The notes beneath the pieces are model-generated. The model did no database searches, was not told where the DNA came from, and worked only from the letters and a program-made list of their open reading frames with translations. A stretch of 64,000 nucleotides of DNA from Poriferisodalis sp963663635. GTDB taxonomy: Bacteria > Actinomycetota > Acidimicrobiia > Acidimicrobiales > Poriferisodalaceae. Every line of letters starts with the position of its first letter. The stretch's first letter is position 1. Shown here piece after piece: positions 17,134 to 24,407 of the stretch. The stretch lies in the NCBI GenBank assembly GCA_963663635.2, contig CAXXMY010000009.1, positions 1 to 64,000 of the forward strand. Direction: 5' to 3'. A program made the position numbers and the translations under genes.

Positions 17134-18438
17134 TCAGCGAGCGTCAACCACTGCCGCAGGCGCGATGTCGAAGGTCATGTTGACCTTGCGCCAGTCGGGC
17201 TTGGACACGAACACGGGCGCGGGCGGGAAGGCGGGCCGGACGGGACCGGGCAGTCGAAGCGCGGCGGATAGTCCGACAACGGCGAGGGCCGCCGAGAGCA
17301 GGAACACGTATGTGAACGACCCCGTCGCGTCAGCGACGAACCCGCCCAGCTGAGGCGCGATCATCTGGGTGACGCCGAACGCGAGCGTCACAGCCGCGAA
17401 CGACGGCCCGTAGTCGTCAGTGGTGGTGTTGTTGACGACATAGAGGGTGAGGATCGTCGGCATGGCCGCGAACAGCAGGCCGATCGCGACCGACGCGGCC
17501 AATGTCGGCGCGAACCACCCCGGCAGGATCGCCATGGTGACGATCGTCCAGGCGGCGAAAGCGAACGCCACCGTTCGGCGCGGTCCGAAGCGGCTCGCGA
17601 ACATGATGAACAGCGGGCCGCCGAAGATCATTGCGATACCGAGCAGTGTGAACGCCAATGACGCCTGCGCACTCGTCCAGCCGCTGTCGTCCTCGAGCCG
17701 CGTCGTCAAGAACGCGACCACCAGCAGATACAAGAACCCGAACGAGGCAAAAGCGCACACCAGGGGCACCCAGCCCCGCATGCGACGCAGCGCGCTGAAC
17801 CCGCCAATGCCGGCCTTCGAGGATGGGCGTCCCTGGCGATGACCGATCAACAGCAGCACCGCTGTGGCCACCGCGACGGCAATGAAGAATTGCGCGACGT
17901 ACACGGTGCGCCAGGACGCGTCTCCCATGGTGGAGCGCACGAATCCGGCGAACTGGCCGGCAAAAACGACTCCGAGGCCCATGCCTGCACCGAGCACTCC
18001 GATGGCGTATGCCCGCTTGCCTGGCGCCATCGCGTCCGACGCGACGATGGGAGCGGGGATCCAGGTCAAGGCTCCGCCGAGGCCCATCATGAACAGCCCG
18101 AGCCCCAGGGCCGCTGCGCCGGGAGCAATGGCGGCCAGCAATTGGCCAGTGACAGCGAGCACCAGGCCGATTCGCATGACAGCCAGCAGCCGGAATCGGC
18201 TCGTGGCCGCCGCGACGATCAGCGAGCCGATGAGATATGCCGCCAAGTTGACCGTCGCCAGCGATCCGGCCAACGTGTTCGACAAGCCGAGATCATCACG
18301 AATCGCCGGCAGCAGCACTCCGTACGTGAAGCGCCCGAACGACTGAGCCACCCCAGCCAGGAGCGCCATCAGGACCACAGCCGCGAGCCCCGTCAGCTTG
18401 CGGCGCGGTGCAGCCAGTTCGGGTTCGTCAGCGATCAC
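17134..18438 (-). CDS. MFS transporter, YbfB/YjiJ-like
   Basis: The 434-residue protein has twelve predicted helices and the N-terminal motif AQSFGRFTYGVLLPAIRDD found in the YbfB/YjiJ branch of the major facilitator superfamily. The loop between helices 2 and 3 (TSRFRLLAVMRIG) and the central loop are typical. Substrate is unknown. It is related to the second MFS protein at 30151-31443 (shared SQSFGRFTY and GSLVVA segments). It is a stand-alone gene. Confidence 0.85.
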   Translation of the reverse strand: MIADEPELAAPRRKLTGLAAVVLMALLAGVAQSFGRFTYGVLLPAIRDDLGLSNTLAGSLATVNLAAYLIGSLIVAAATSRFRLLAVMRIGLVLAVTGQLLAAIAPGAAALGLGLFMMGLGGALTWIPAPIVASDAMAPGKRAYAIGVLGAGMGLGVVFAGQFAGFVRSTMGDASWRTVYVAQFFIAVAVATAVLLLIGHRQGRPSSKAGIGGFSALRRMRGWVPLVCAFASFGFLYLLVVAFLTTRLEDDSGWTSAQASLAFTLLGIAMIFGGPLFIMFASRFGPRRTVAFAFAAWTIVTMAILPGWFAPTLAASVAIGLLFAAMPTILTLYVVNNTTTDDYGPSFAAVTLAFGVTQMIAPQLGGFVADATGSFTYVFLLSAALAVVGLSAALRLPGPVRPAFPPAPVFVSKPDWRKVNMTFDIAPAAVVDAR

Positions 18439-18710
18439 GTCAGTCCCAGCGTTGAACTTGCGTCAGAACTGCGCCCAGCTGCACCGGCAGCGCCCGGATA
18501 TCGAGGATCACAGATCGAAATGGCGGTGCCGCATCGCAGCCGCCCGAGAGAGCAGCGCTATGACTATGCCTCGCGAAACGCCCAGTCCGACGCTAGAGAT
18601 CAACAATCGCAGCAGCACCGACGGCCCGACGGCAACCCCATTCGACTGGACACCGGCGTCGCGGATCTTGGGAGTCACTGACCGGGCGTAGCGTCGTCGG
18701 CGTGGTGCAC
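18439..18710. other. Intergenic region without a supported gene
   Basis: The stretch lies between divergent genes for the MFS transporter and the wall-binding protein. Only short frames are present, none with family features or a good ribosome-binding site. Promoters for both neighbours are expected here, but no clear hexamers are seen. Confidence 0.3.
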
Positions 18711-19829
18711 ATGGGGCGCAGTCGCAGCCGGTGGATGATCAGATGTGCGGCTTCGGTCGCGCTCGTCGGGGCAATGACGGTGGGTGTCGCCGCATCGCCG
18801 CTCGGAGCCACCCAGGACATGCCCACAGAGACGGCACTGGCCAAGGTGAACGTCGTGCGATATGGCGGTGCCGACCGCTTCGAGACGTCGGTGCTGACCA
18901 CCAAGGCGTTCTCGGACTTCAAGGGCGGCGAGATCCCCGAAGTGACCATGGTGTCGGGCTTCAAATGGCACGACGCGGTGGTCGCCGCCCCGTTCGACAC
19001 GCCGGTGCTGCTCACGCGTCGCAACGCCGTGCCGAAGAGCACGATGGACTACCTGAAGCGCGTCGGTTCGCCGTTCGTGATGCTCATCAGCACGAATGCA
19101 GTATCACCTGACGTCGACGAACAGCTTGCCGAAGCCGGGATGGAAATCTTCCGCATCGATGGCACCGACCAATTCCGGACCAGCGTGGCGGTGGCGGAGC
19201 AATTCGGATTCGTCGGTCAATACCGTGGCAAGCGAACGGTGATCGTCGCCAGCGGTCAAGTGTTCGCTGATGCGCTCGTCGCCGGGCGACTGGCCGCCAG
19301 CGAGAAGCTGCCGATACTCCTCAACCCGCCGCATTACCTGCACTCGACGGTCAAGGAGTTCCTCGAATCCAACGATGTCGATCGAGTATTGCTCCTCGGC
19401 GGCACGACGGCGCTTTCGGAGGATGTCCAGGATTCCATCGACGGTCTGGGCATCGACGTTCATCGCCTCGCCGGCGACTCACGATTCGAGACTGCCGTCG
19501 AGGTCGCCCGGTTCACTGGGTTGAGGTCCTGCCCCATCGGTGGCGGGAGTCTCGCCGTCGGCCTGTCGCGGGCGTGGGTGCCCTTCGACGCGTTCAGCGC
19601 TGCGCCGATGCTGGCGCGCTATGGCGCGCCGCTGTTGCTCACGGCCCCAAACGAGCTGCCCGAAACAACGATGGCGTATCTCGACGAGGCTCGCGCAACT
19701 CAGGCCAAGTGCGGGGATGACCCTTTGATGCTCATCGTGATCGGCGGGAACGCGGCGGTCTCGCAGGACGCAATCGACGCCTATCTGCAACGAGGGGGCG
19801 AGGTCATCGTGACAGGCGACTCGTCGTGA
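18711..19829 (+). CDS. Cell wall-binding repeat 2 (CWB2) protein
   Basis: A signal sequence of about 30 residues (WMIRCAASVALVGAMTVGVAAS) is followed by three CWB2 repeats, each opening with a hallmark R-x-x-G-x-x-R/Q-F-x-T: RYGGADRFETS, RIDGTDQFRTSVAVAEQF and RLAGDSRFETAVEVARFTG. CWB2 triplets bind anionic wall polymers in Gram-positive bacteria and are abundant in Acidimicrobiia. No catalytic domain is attached, so it may be an adhesin or structural wall protein. A GTG at 18702 is an alternative start. Confidence 0.88.
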   Translation: MGRSRSRWMIRCAASVALVGAMTVGVAASPLGATQDMPTETALAKVNVVRYGGADRFETSVLTTKAFSDFKGGEIPEVTMVSGFKWHDAVVAAPFDTPVLLTRRNAVPKSTMDYLKRVGSPFVMLISTNAVSPDVDEQLAEAGMEIFRIDGTDQFRTSVAVAEQFGFVGQYRGKRTVIVASGQVFADALVAGRLAASEKLPILLNPPHYLHSTVKEFLESNDVDRVLLLGGTTALSEDVQDSIDGLGIDVHRLAGDSRFETAVEVARFTGLRSCPIGGGSLAVGLSRAWVPFDAFSAAPMLARYGAPLLLTAPNELPETTMAYLDEARATQAKCGDDPLMLIVIGGNAAVSQDAIDAYLQRGGEVIVTGDSS

Positions 19830-19948
19830 GCCCGGCCCGTCGCCGTACGGAGGGGTGAGATCACGGCGACTATGCATCGAGCAGGTCAGTGGCAGCAAAC
19901 CAGCGGCGGCGGCACTTCGGCGGCATCACGCGGCGAGCGCCCCCCGAC

Positions 19949-20340
19949 TCATCCGAGCGCAGGGCGGAATGCCCCCACCATTTCGGCCGGAAGGCTGCTG
20001 TGCCGCATCAACTGTTCGTGCCATGTGTGCAGGTTCCGCACCGTGAGCGGCTGATCTGCCACTTCGAGCGCCGCGCCGATGACAGCGAGGTTGTCAGCCA
20101 CCCAACCAGCCAGCCCACCTCCTCCGACCCGTTCTGCGATCAGCACTGACTCGACTGGTTCGCGCAGCCCCTCGATTCCCGAAGAAGCGATGCCCTCGTG
20201 ACGCAACAGCAGGCGCGCGAGCACTTCCCACTTCGCCGGCAGCTGTCCGTCTACAGCCCGAAGCGCAGCGACAGCACGCTCCGCTGAAACCCCACACCCG
20301 ACGGATGCGCGGCGATAGCGAACAACCCAACGCGCGCTCC
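19949..20340 (-). pseudogene. Fic family protein, N-terminal remnant
   Basis: The minus strand reads LRAVDGQLPAKWEV in one frame and ARLLLRHEGIASSGIEGLRE, then TWHEQLMRHSSLPAEMVGAFR, in the next. These are the N-terminal Fic/DOC region with the inhibitory (S/T)xxxE(G/N) segment. The catalytic HxFxxGNGR loop and everything after it are absent, and the start is frameshifted. No AMPylation activity can be expected. It opens a decayed defence/toxin island. Confidence 0.65.
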
Positions 20341-20347
20341 GCGCTCG

Positions 20348-20875
20348 TCAGACCGCCTCATTCGCCAAGAGGCACAGCAAGTCATCCTCGTCGACAATTC
20401 GAATTGGATAGCCCTTTTGTTGGAGATCGTGGGCCTGCCGGTGCTTGCGACTCATGCCTGACGGGCCCACAACCGCAACGTTGGTCGACCCCACCACCAA
20501 GAATTCTGTCTTGCGGGTCACGTGCTCGGACGGTGATCCACGGGCATCTGCGACCACTTGAAACGCCTCGTGCCTCGTCATGCAGGCCAGAGTTCCGGTA
20601 AGCGCCACCCGCTTTCCAAACAATCGTCCATCGGCGGCGGCGGCGGGGTCGGCGATGTACTGCCGCTTTTCCTGCCGCCGAAATGTGGTTTGGCTTGCGT
20701 TCGAGAACGGCAAGTAGTCCTGAGTGTGGAAGTAGCCGAGCCGATATCCGTGGTGGTCCAACAAATCGGAGTGGCGCATTCGCGCGACCTGCGACAAGAC
20801 CATCCACAGGCGTCCCGCTGCCTCCGCGTCTGATTCCGGTTCGTGATGCACGAGTGGAATGTCGGCAAGCTCTAC
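20348..20875 (-). pseudogene. DnaQ-type exonuclease/BRCT protein, 3' part cut off by IS30
   Basis: This is the C-terminal half of the gene starting at 22389. It begins with VELADIPLVHHEPESDAEAAG, which holds the ExoIII motif (H-x4-D) of DEDD exonucleases. A BRCT domain follows (GKRVALTGTLACMTRHEAFQ, TRKTEFLVVG). Intact proteins of this kind are DNA polymerase III epsilon-like repair exonucleases. The IS30 separates ExoI and ExoII from ExoIII, so the product is inactive unless the element leaves. Confidence 0.8.
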
Positions 20876-21851
20876 CGGTGGTTGCAAGTGAGTTGAGTGT
20901 AGATGTCGTGTGCTGATGTCCAGTGGTGGAGTCGGCGGGGCATGTGGTTGAGGTTGTCCTCGATGATCGAGAGCCGCAGTTGTGCGATGTCGAGGCTGGT
21001 GCCTTTGGGGAGCCATCGGCGCAGCAGTCCGTTGGTGTGCTCGTTGGTGGGCCGCTGCCACGGCGAGCGCGGCTCGCAGAAGAACACCTCGATGCCGAGC
21101 GCGGCCTCGACGTCGGCCCAGCGGGCCATCTCGCGGCCTTGGTCCCAGGTGAGGCTGCGCACGAGCGCTGCGGGCTGGCGGCCCAGCGCCGCGGTGACCG
21201 CGGCGGCGGCCTGGCCGGCGCGCCGTAGCCGTCGGGCAGCGCTGCGGTGACCGTGTAGCGGCTGGTGCGCTCCACGATCGTGACCGCGGCGGTGAGGTTC
21301 GCTTTGCCGACGATGAGGTCGCGTTCCCAGTGGCCGGGCTCTGCACGGTCCTCGACGTCGTCGGGCCGGTCGGCTATCGGCCGGTATTCCCCCAGCGGGC
21401 TGGGCTTTTGGGCCTGCGCGACGCTGCGCGGCCGACGGCGCCGGGCAGCGCCGCGGCAGCTTCGCCCAGGTGCCCGCCGCCAGGCCGCTGCGCGCGTCGT
21501 TCGCGTAGCACGCCCGATAGATCGTCTCCGCGCACACGCTCATGCCCGCCTCGCGCAGGTCCGCCGCGGTCGCGTGCGGGGACCACCTCAGCTTCAGAGC
21601 GCTCATCGACCGCGGCGGCCAGCACCGGATCGGCCGCCAGCTTGGGCGTTCGCGCCCGTCGCGCCCTCGCGCACGCCGACGCGTGCGCCCAGCGGGCGTC
21701 ATAGCCCCGCCCGCTCGCCGCAGCGGGCCAGCTCGCGATGCACCGTGGACCGGTCACGGCCCAGCCGCTGCGCTACGTCCGCGACGCTGCGGCCCGCCCC
21801 GAGCGACGACTCGATGAACACCCGCTCATCCAAACTCAGCCTCGCTGCCAT
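20872..21851 (-). pseudogene. IS30-family transposase with frameshifts
   Basis: The ATG at 21851 opens MAARLSLDERVFIESSLGAG and an HTH (VADVAQRLGRDRSTVHREL). The homology then moves through two other frames: RWAHASACARARRARTPKL, then AETIYRACYANDARSGLAAG, then SLTWDQGREMARWADVEAAL and FFCEPRSPWQRPTNEHTNGL. Catalytic DDE residues are present but distributed over three frames, so the copy is defective. Its N-terminal coding region shares 35 identical bases with 51031-51065. Confidence 0.8.
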
Positions 21852-21921
21852 ACTGGACACCTCCATCGGTCGGCTGCATGTGTTCGCAACGGTCATCATG
21901 ACCGTTCACTTGCAACCACCG
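20876..21921 (-). mobile_element. IS30-family element inside the exonuclease gene
   Basis: Both ends carry CGGTGGTTGCAAGTGA as an exact 16-base inverted repeat (20876-20891 and 21906-21921). The interior encodes an IS30 transposase on the minus strand. Taking the whole repeat as element, the flanking gene rejoins in frame as E-L-H-V-E-L-A. No clear target duplication is then left; one or two repeat bases may belong to the host. Confidence 0.8.
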
Positions 21922-22389
21922 ATGGAGTTCGCCGTCGTACTCCCGCGCCAACGAATCCAGCTTCCATTCGCCTGCGTCGGCGAGTTGCGACCGTGACAGG
22001 CGATACGTACAGGCGAACGCGAAGTCACTCGGCGCGAAGCTGTAGAACTCTGCACTGCGCCGGAGCACTGACATGTCGAACGCGCTGTTGTGTGCCAGAA
22101 CGAGCTGGCCTCGCGTAAGTGCGTCAATCTCCCGCCAAGCATCCGGAAATGCTGGTGCTGACGTCGTGTCGGCCGGGCCGATTCCGTGGATACCAATGTT
22201 GAAGCCGTCATACTCGTTGCCGGGCGGACGGATGAGTGTGCGTAGCCGGCCCACAACCTCGCCACCCTCAAAAGTGACAGCAGCGACGGCACAGGCAGAA
22301 CTACGTTCGCTCGCCGCCGTCTCGAAATCCAATGCGACAAACCTGTCGTCGTACTGACGAGACCAAGCCGGGTGCTCCATCGCGCACAC
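21922..22389 (-). pseudogene. DnaQ-type exonuclease/BRCT protein, 5' part
   Basis: This is the N-terminal part of a 3'-5' exonuclease of the DEDD family. ExoI is FVALDFETAASERSSACAVA, and ExoII lies around HNSAFDMSVLRRSAEFY. The chain continues to SLAREYDGELH and is then broken by the IS30. The rest, including ExoIII and the BRCT domain, is at 20348-20875. The ATG at 22389 gives the best N-terminus; an upstream ATG in frame is absent. Confidence 0.8.
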
Positions 22390-22490
22390 ACTCCCTGAGA
22401 CCCAAGAACTGACACGGCCACGCTAGACACAGCCAACGCCAAGCGCCAACCGACCCAAACCCTCAATGTCGGACGCGCTGCCTGGCATCG

Positions 22491-22690
22491 TCAGGACTGA
22501 TGAACGTTCTCAGTGATCGGCGGCAAGTAGGCCTCGATGACGAAGTGATTCGCCATCCACCGCCCACGGCGGCGATGGACGAGTCCTACTTCCTGCAGGC
22601 CATTGAGATCCCTGCTCATGGTGCGAGACCTCTTCGTTGCATACCTCGCCGCTTGGGCTGGCGCAAGCATCGGAAACTCACTCTTCGGAA
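22491..22690 (-). pseudogene. Possible winged-helix tail fragment
   Basis: Between the exonuclease start and the MazF stop, the minus strand reads TMSRDLNGLQEVGLVHRRRG then RWMANHFVIEAYLPP, ending at 22491-22493. This looks like the recognition helix and wing of a winged-helix DNA-binding domain, such as ends some Fic-type or regulator proteins. No upstream part is found in the same frame, so it is treated as a fragment. Otherwise this 309-base gap holds nothing I recognise. Confidence 0.3.
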
Positions 22691-22698
22691 TGGCCTCA

Positions 22699-23061
22699 CT
22701 AGCGCTGCAATGGCGGCGTCATGCCGAGGACCAGCCTGAGGCCGTCCTCGATGTGTTTCATCAACGGCAATCCAACGGCGCCGACCGGCGGCTCGGTCAG
22801 CTCCGCCTTGTCGACCGTGATCACCTGGGAGACATTGACGACTGAGTCGTGCGGCAAGCCTGATTCCCCTGCCTGCAGCATCACGTTGCCTGGGGCCTCG
22901 GCCAACCGAAGGTTGCTTGTGCAAACGACGCCGATCACCGTCGAGATTCGGCTTCGGTTGAAATCGTCATCAGAGACAACGACCAATGGACGGCGATGGG
23001 CGGGTCCTGATCCTGCTGGCTGGCCGAGGTCGAGCCAGCAGATATCACCGCGTCGGATCAA
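22699..23061 (-). CDS. MazF/PemK-family endoribonuclease toxin
   Basis: The 120-residue protein shows the MazF layout: IRRGDICWLDLGQPAGSGPAHRRPLVVVSDD, with the conserved R-P-V-V-V strand, then a central VVCTSNLRLAEAPGNV and the end segment SQVITVDKAEL. MazF toxins cleave mRNA at short sequences and are neutralised by the partner antitoxin. It starts with TTG overlapping the antitoxin stop by four bases (TTGA), so the pair is translationally coupled. It appears intact. Confidence 0.88.
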   Translation of the reverse strand: MIRRGDICWLDLGQPAGSGPAHRRPLVVVSDDDFNRSRISTVIGVVCTSNLRLAEAPGNVMLQAGESGLPHDSVVNVSQVITVDKAELTEPPVGAVGLPLMKHIEDGLRLVLGMTPPLQR

Positions 23062-23291
23062 CGGTCGTCCGAAATCGCTCGGATCTGTGCGGCGCGGAGG
23101 CCCTCGTCGAGTTCCGACGCTTCCGCCCCGTACACAGCGTTGAGCCGAGCCGTGATCTCGCCGCGCTCAACCTCTGCCAGCAGGCGCTGCAACGCACGCG
23201 CGTAGAGGCTTGAGCGGGAGCAGCGCTCGCGTACTGCGAGCTCGTCGGCGGCCTGAAACACCTCGTCTGGTATCGAGACGGCAACCTTCAT
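23058..23291 (-). CDS. MazE-type ribbon-helix-helix antitoxin
   Basis: The 77-residue product starting MKVAVSIPDEVFQAADELAV has an Arc/MetJ-like ribbon-helix-helix: strand KVAVSIP, helix EVFQAADELAVRE, then CSRSSLYARALQRLLAE. The C-terminal tail is acidic, as expected for the toxin-binding part. The start at 23291 matches the family; an upstream in-frame start would add 17 residues across the promoter. It should repress its own promoter with MazF. Confidence 0.85.
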   Translation of the reverse strand: MKVAVSIPDEVFQAADELAVRERCSRSSLYARALQRLLAEVERGEITARLNAVYGAEASELDEGLRAAQIRAISDDR

Positions 23292-23316
23292 ACCGGGAGT
23301 ATAACCGGGTATTACC
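23292..23316 (-). promoter_or_regulatory. Likely leaderless promoter and operator of the mazEF pair
   Basis: On the minus strand TATACT ends six bases before the antitoxin ATG, the spacing of a -10 box for a leaderless transcript starting at the A of ATG. It lies within an imperfect dyad (GTAATAC ccg GTTATAC), a plausible ribbon-helix-helix operator. No ribosome-binding site is seen before this ATG, which agrees with leaderless translation. Confidence 0.45.
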
Positions 23317-23344
23317 ACTTGCTTGGCACCGGCTGAGCACATGT

Positions 23345-23599
23345 TCAGCGATCGAGCTCGCGGATGGTTTCGAGGAGCGTTGCCGTATCGCGCAGCCAGA
23401 TCACGACCCGGTCGATGCAGTCCGGGCGGGTCACGTCGAGCAGCAGGGAGGCAACTGCGATGGTGTCGCCCGCCTCGTCATCGGCGACCATCGTGGTGGT
23501 GGGTCGCAAGCGGGCATCGGCCGCGACGAGCACCCCGGCAGCACGCAACTCACGGCGTTGCAGCTCGCCGCCGTCATCACTCATCAACTTATCGTCCAT
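23345..23599 (-). CDS. Small acidic protein of unknown family
   Basis: The 84-residue protein has no motif I recognise. It is rich in Asp/Glu at the N-terminus and ends in an amphipathic helical stretch (VVIWLRDTATLLETIRELDR). It lies between a PIN-like gene and mazEF on the same strand, so a role as an antitoxin partner is possible but unsupported. Confidence 0.4.
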   Translation of the reverse strand: MDDKLMSDDGGELQRRELRAAGVLVAADARLRPTTTMVADDEAGDTIAVASLLLDVTRPDCIDRVVIWLRDTATLLETIRELDR

Positions 23600-23658
23600 A
23601 GAGGTTGAATGTATTTCGATATACGTCGATAACCTAAGCGATTACCGCAGTCGAACAC

Positions 23659-24015
23659 TCAGACGGTTTGGAGCCACCACGTCCAGGAATCACCGGCCAC
23701 AGTTGGGCTGGCGAGGAAGGTCGCAAGTGCCGAGATCAGATTCCCCGGGTAGGCCAGGGATGCACGATTGAAGCGGACCGGGCTTGTGAAGATCACACCC
23801 GGGTGTGGCTCCCCTGCCGCCACTCGACGCTGCAACAGCGCTGAAAAGTCGCCGATGTTCTCCGTTACGAGGACCCGGCCGGACTCAGTCCCGTACTGCA
23901 GCAAGATCACATCGCTGCCCCCACGAATCGAGGGATCCGCCGCCACAGCGACAACATCGTGTCCTGCATCCGCGAGTGCGATCGTGGAGGCCGGCTGCCT
24001 TGCTGCATTGATCGG
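23659..24015 (-). pseudogene. DUF5615/PIN-like ribonuclease-fold protein, N-terminus frameshifted
   Basis: The readable part, ADAGHDVVAVAADPSIRGGS then YGTESGRVLVTENIGDF and PHPGVIFTSPVRF, matches PIN-like DUF5615 proteins, with the late acidic residues in TENIGDF. The expected first strand with its Asp is not in this frame; a similar stretch (CLTDQCSKAA) lies one base out of frame near 23990-24015. The gene has probably lost its start by a frameshift. It overlaps no other real gene. Confidence 0.5.
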
Positions 24016-24026
24016 TGAGGCACCGG

Positions 24027-24407
24027 CTACCGCCGACGAACCCCCGGCTCTATTGCGAGAACTGCTCGCCGATGTCGGCGCCCACTGACCAGCGCTCGTT
24101 GAGCAACGACGGTTCCCGCCAACTTGCCGAGCGATTGCCCCCTCGAGTTCGTGGCCAATACTTCCCAGAGGATGACGGCCGACGCGACGGCAAAGGCCAG
24201 GCCCAGCCGGCACGAGACGGCGACTCCGCTTCCGAACCCCATCGACCGCTCTATGTCGAACGGAAGAAATATGAGCTGCGCGAGCCCGACAAGCCAAACC
24301 ATGATCAAGACGTCGACAAGCCGGCCCGCGACTCGGTCAAGAAACGAGGCAGGCGTGACAAAGCCACCGGTGCCGAGTGCATACCCAGTTGCCGCTGAGC
24401 GGGTCAT
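24027..24407 (-). CDS. RDD-family membrane protein
   Basis: The ATG at 24407 shares its A with the stop codon of the thioredoxin-selenoprotein gene (TGATG), so translation is coupled. The 126-residue product shows the RDD pattern: SFLDRVAGRLVDVLIMVWLV in helix 1, a second helix (AFAVASAVILWEVLA) and the closing RGQSLGKLAGTVV. Members usually continue with a further hydrophobic stretch, so the C-terminus may be shortened. Such proteins are small membrane proteins of mostly unknown function. Confidence 0.7.
   Translation of the reverse strand: MTRSAATGYALGTGGFVTPASFLDRVAGRLVDVLIMVWLVGLAQLIFLPFDIERSMGFGSGVAVSCRLGLAFAVASAVILWEVLATNSRGQSLGKLAGTVVAQRALVSGRRHRRAVLAIEPGVRRR

Noticed and set aside
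18584..18690. Short plus-strand gene before the wall-binding protein
   Set aside because: About 40 codons, no ribosome-binding site, no family resemblance and ordinary intergenic composition.
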